Assembly (NCBI GenBank): GCA_028023455.1
Contig: JAQFVV010006342.1
Span: forward strand, 1,509,001 to 1,573,000
Direction of reading: 5' to 3'
DNA from: Epiperipatus broadwayi
Lineage: Eukaryota > Onychophora > Udeonychophora > Euonychophora > Peripatidae
Length of the DNA stretch: 64,000 nt
Positions within the stretch are counted from its first letter, which is position 1. Each line of letters starts with the position of its first letter. Positions 60,288-64,000 of this stretch are shown here, piece after piece. A program made the translations under genes and the position numbers. The notes beneath the pieces were generated by a model that saw nothing but the letters and a program-made list of their open reading frames with translations, was not told where the DNA came from and did no database searches.

Positions 60288-60642
60288 CTGCTGGAAACAA
60301 AAAGACGTTTTGCTGACACTGATATTAGACAAAACAAATATGTTATAGTATTTACTGCCCATGGAATCAATAAATGGATTTTGCCTAAACTGAAACAAGA
60401 AATATGCATCATTTGTTTTAGGAATCTTAAGGCTCTTTGTAGGAGATAAATAAGAAAGAATAGTGATTGGAGAGTTTGTGCTCAAGATGTTTGAAGTACT
60501 GAGGTTTTGGTGATATTTTCTAGTACAACAAAAAGAATTGAATATTGCATTCTGTTGGGATTGTTTCTGAAAGATTTTATTGTTAAAGATGTCAAGACAA
60601 TTATCTGAGCTAATTATGTTTATGGGAGTTAAAAATCTTTTC
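60288..60642 (-). CDS. Candidate internal exon, 118 codons, unknown protein
   Basis: On the minus strand an acceptor-like AGTGCAG|G at 60643 is followed by 355 bp with no stop in one frame and then a donor-like CAG|GTATTT at 60288. The frame is rich in S and N at first (STSNILSTNSPITILS) and ends with a more globular-looking part (DAYFLFQFRQNPF, YYNIFVLSNISV). At this base composition a stop is expected about every eleven codons, so 118 open codons ending at splice-like sites is notable. The polypyrimidine tract is weak. I do not recognise the protein. It lies on the same strand as the SLX1-like block, but the splice phases do not join directly. Confidence 0.35.
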
Positions 60643-61062
60643 CTGCACTAATGAATTGTGCAGCCCCTTAGACCAAGACTATCAGAACTTAAGTAATACA
60701 GGGGCTGCACTAATCATATGCATGTTCACCATGAACAAATGGAGCATGCACATTGAGTCAAAACACTTCAAGGATACTCCTTTGATACATTTTAAATTTG
60801 AAAAATGTCAGTGTACATTGATATAAATCAGATAATAATATCAATATCAAGATTATTGATTAGTGATAGGTTTTTTTTTTCACTTTGGCCATGTTTTAAA
60901 CAGCTTGATCTTAGATGATGAAACAGTATGATTTAGCCATCATACAGTTTCACCTACTATATATCATAGTAGTCTTCATTTTCCTAATTCGAACCCTAGA
61001 GGTGCATGTATATAACTGTATACAAGTTAATTTAATCTATAGGAGCATATATTTATGTGTAT
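60643..61062. other. Non-coding stretch with a short hairpin
   Basis: GTGCAGCCCCT (about 60659) and AGGGGCTGCAC (about 60700) form a perfect 11-bp stem around a loop of about 30 bases. No gene. Confidence 0.45.
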
Positions 61063-61250
61063 GTGTGTGCAATTGTATATGCACACACATCTGATATATT
61101 AAATGTTTATATTTATAATGTATACACATTTGTAATATTATATAAATATTTTATTTGCGAGTAATTGTATCTTCGCACACATCTGATTGATATTATTATG
61201 TATACTGTATACACCTTTATAATTTTATATAAAGATTTGGTTTGTGATTT
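61063..61250. repeat. Two-unit tandem repeat, about 92 bp each
   Basis: Two consecutive units begin GCAATTGTATATGCACACAC and GTAATTGTATCTTCGCACAC, each followed by ATCTGAT, GTATACAC and ATTATATAAA blocks in the same order. Confidence 0.5.
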
Positions 61251-62280
61251 GAAGTTAATAAATTTGGTTTAAGCTGTGGACATTGTATATATATATGAGA
61301 ATATACCTCTGTATATATGTGAAGGTAACTAATGCAATCGGTTTGCTAAACATAACAAGTTTTCTAAATTATTTCCGAATTGTCTTTGAAGTTATTCAAT
61401 TTACTGAATTGCTGGTACTTGCATATAGTAATTGAATTCAGAGGTGTTTTTCTTATGTGAATGCTAAATGTTGGCAGGTTAGATCTCTTTGAAAAAAGAA
61501 ATTCAAGGTTTATGGATCCCTCTGAATTACTTCACACTAAGCTGAGAAATGAACTTTATGGATCTTATAAAATAAAGTTAGAATCATTAACAGTCATTGA
61601 CAGGGTCCACCTGCAATAAATCCAGCTGGGTCTTTTGTAGTTGACAAAATTAATGACTCCTTGAATTTTAAGGTTTTAAAAATAAAGATTGTGAATATGT
61701 TAATGGCTTGTGAGAGGGGGAGAAAGAAAATATAAAACCCCCAGTTTGAAGTGAAATTGATTCCATTTTATTTACTCTCGTGATGACTTATATTACGGCA
61801 GTGTGCCTAGTTTTACTATGGAAATCAGTGGCTAGAAACCACCATTGCTGCCTCCTTGGCAGCAGACCTGTTTATGGAGATGGAAGACTCAAACCCCAGC
61901 CTACCTGAAAGAATAACATATAGAAAGAACAGCGGATGAAACAGCCATGTGTGTGTAATCCTGCCAAGCTGCAAGCCTTCGTAGTCCGACAACTGGTAAC
62001 ACATTCTCAACCAAGCTAACCTAATGCTATAGCAATTCTAAATCTTTCTTAAAGCTAGTTGTAAAATATAGTTAATGTGCACAAACTCTTAAAGTTAAAT
62101 CTCTTAAATTAATTAAATTGTGTTAGATAAGCGTATTTCTATTTGTGTAATTTTAAAATAACTTTAAAAGCTAAATTGTAAATCTTGCCTAATCTAAATT
62201 TCTCTTAAGTCTTTTAAATTCAACTTGTAAAAAAATAATGACTGTCTTATTACTTTATCTATTCTCGTCTATGCTTATGC

Positions 62281-62282
<2 letters not shown>
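61251..62282. other. Non-coding stretch with a GC-richer repeat-like patch
   Basis: About 61825-62010 is less AT-rich (GCCTCCTTGGCAGCAGACC, GTAGTCCGACAACTGGTAAC) and looks like a fragment of a dispersed, possibly tRNA-derived repeat. Its 61-codon minus-strand frame is not convincing. Confidence 0.35.

Positions 62283-62331
<49 letters not shown>
62283..62331. repeat. (AT)n microsatellite, about 49 bp
   Basis: The longest uninterrupted AT run in the window. Confidence 0.95.
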
Positions 62332-62332
<1 letters not shown>

Positions 62333-64000
62333 CAATGCATTTATTAATTTGTGCTATGCCTTCAGAGCAGAGATTATTAATTATTATAAATGTAAAGAGA
62401 TGCTTTTGTTCTTAAGTAAATTAATTCATGCTGCTTTTGGCAGACTTCTAAATCTCTGGTCTGAAAACCTACTCTTATATATATATTAGTTAAGCTGCTA
62501 TGTTTTGGCTTAATATTTCATACAGGTTTGCTTATTAAAGGTCTGTTTAGTTGAATATGTAAGAGTGATATTTTAAAGCATATTAAAGGTAATGAGTCAA
62601 GTTTAAGTCCCAAATATGCTTTAGCCCTCCTTAGTTTATTATCATAGACTATGTAGGTTAATTCATAAACTAGATCATTTTAATAAATTCCTCTTTAGCA
62701 CAATTTAAGTATGTTAATTTACGAACTGGCGTATGGTAGTTTCACAGAATGAAACTAGATTTCATGCTTTACTAACTTTAATAATTAATATTTAGAAAGC
62801 ATTGTAAATGAGCTTTTATAAAGCACTTCAGTGCATTACGCCTTGCTATTATATGCTTATTAAAATAGGATTTGGTTTTAAGGGCCATCCTATTATTCCT
62901 AGTTTGGACAGCTCTCTCTTGAATGGGCTTCTGGTTTTAAGGGCCATCCCATTACTTCTTTTTAGAATTAGAACACTGGTATCCAGCATCATATATTAAG
63001 GCTGTTCGATCATCCAAACTAAATGTTCACAGATAGCAAGCATCCAGTACCTGAGAACCGAGTAATTGTTACTGAATCTCATAAGTAAAGGCATATTTGA
63101 GCCACACTTCTGATGTAATTTTTGTAGTGCCATAGTCTCGGAAGTTATGTTACAAAGCACTAGTTTACATGCCATTATATTATTTGTTCAGCATTGATTT
63201 GAACCTCAGATCTAGTTTACATAATACTATCTGCATAGAGAGCACATTGACTGCTCATTACATAATAATAATATTAGATATAAATATTATATAAACTTGA
63301 CACTCTCTTAAGATTTAATTCTTGGCAAACCCAGTAGGAATGGCAGAGCATAATCAAGGCGTCATTATAGACATAGAAACAGTTATTAATTTATAAAAAC
63401 ATCAAAATAAATGATTGAGTGCAATAGATTGGAGAAGTTGTAGTTCATATATTCACCATACCACCTGAGAGTAGAATAACCAGTGCATTTAATTGTTATT
63501 GTTTGTGTTGTTTTGACAAGATTAAATAATTTTAAACCTATTGATGTCTGTGGTCTTATTCACTCTGTTTGTACTGAGACACTTTCCAAATTTATTAATA
63601 TATGCATTATATAACCAGCCATAAGTTGTGTGTGTGTGTGCATTTAGTTAAGCTGTCAAGTGTTTAGTTAATTATTTCTCGAGTCTCTTGCTCCACCCTT
63701 TGCTACCATCGGCACATGAATTAAGAGATTCTGAATGTCATCTCATATATGTCATTCATAGGGTAGTAAGTCAGGGAGTGTTGGTAAAGGAGCTGAGGTG
63801 CAGTTGGATTTGAGGTCTCAAACCCTCATCTAGATCAGCCTTGGTATAATTTGCCAAAACTCTGGATTTTGTTGCATGAATGTACAAATATGACTGTTAC
63901 AATGACCACACCAATTAATAACTCATGGTTTCATCTTTACTTTGCATGTAATACATTCCTGGTTTTTATTTTTATTTATGCCAGAGATAAATAATTCCTT
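62332..64000. other. AT-rich non-coding stretch with a short duplicated segment
   Basis: GGTTTTAAGGGCCATCCTAT (62875) recurs as GGTTTTAAGGGCCATCCCAT (62934), a local direct repeat with a period of about 60 bp. No gene supported to the end of the window. Confidence 0.45.

Noticed and set aside
60659-60710. 11-bp perfect hairpin as a microRNA precursor
   Set aside because: The stem is too short and the loop too large.
1-64000. CRISPR arrays, bacterial operons, rRNA genes
   Set aside because: No regularly spaced short repeats, ribosome-binding sites or rRNA-like segments were seen; the sequence is eukaryotic in character.

Overview
The window is strongly AT-rich eukaryotic DNA, about three quarters A+T by eye, with many T, A and TA runs and no operon-like gene packing. 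The transposon families (tRNA-derived SINEs, a LINE, LTR elements, two hAT lineages, a pogo/Tigger-like MITE, foldback elements, hammerhead-type motifs) fit a large invertebrate animal genome. I cannot assign a phylum. Mollusc, chelicerate, flatworm and cnidarian are all possible. I found no complete host gene. Three short blocks on the right side look exon-like: 58144-58247 and 60288-60642 on the minus strand, and 59373-59475 with unclear strand.

Layout. 1-12.2 kb is mostly featureless AT-rich DNA with a SINE fragment, a 0.7 kb inverted-repeat element and a foldback repeat with tRNA B-box-like ends. 12.2-14.3 kb holds a small MITE and a heavily mutated LINE reverse transcriptase. 19.3-21.5 kb is the most structured part. 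It has a direct repeat of period 398 bp carrying a complete-looking type I hammerhead ribozyme, then a head-to-head array of a 357-bp unit, then a foldback element. 24.3-29.4 kb carries two copies of a 0.89 kb pogo/Tigger-like MITE.

29.5-38.6 kb is a 9.15 kb LTR-type element. Two 2.56 kb direct repeats flank a 4.0 kb interior with a tRNA-Lys-like primer binding site and one intact 380-codon ORF whose C-terminus matches the tail of a Ty3/gypsy polyprotein. 38.8-43.9 kb is a second, non-coding LTR-type element with 2.1-2.2 kb repeats around only 0.7 kb. It is followed by a foldback element with a hammerhead-like core, a SINE and a 1.1 kb solo LTR at 45.4-46.5 kb. 47.9-52.2 kb is a decayed hAT element of the TTF zinc finger/DUF4371 type. 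54.2-54.4 kb is another foldback repeat with a hammerhead-like core in its loop. 56.3-57.5 kb is an internally deleted hAT element with a perfect 8-bp target duplication.

Most elements start or end in TA runs, so the window reads as a nest of insertions in TA-rich landing sites. The strongest candidate for a little-described system is the 398-bp ribozyme-bearing repeat at 19293-19848. Its relatives or look-alikes carry the same catalytic-core pattern next to inverted repeats elsewhere in the window. Most short ORFs are chance or lie inside repeats.
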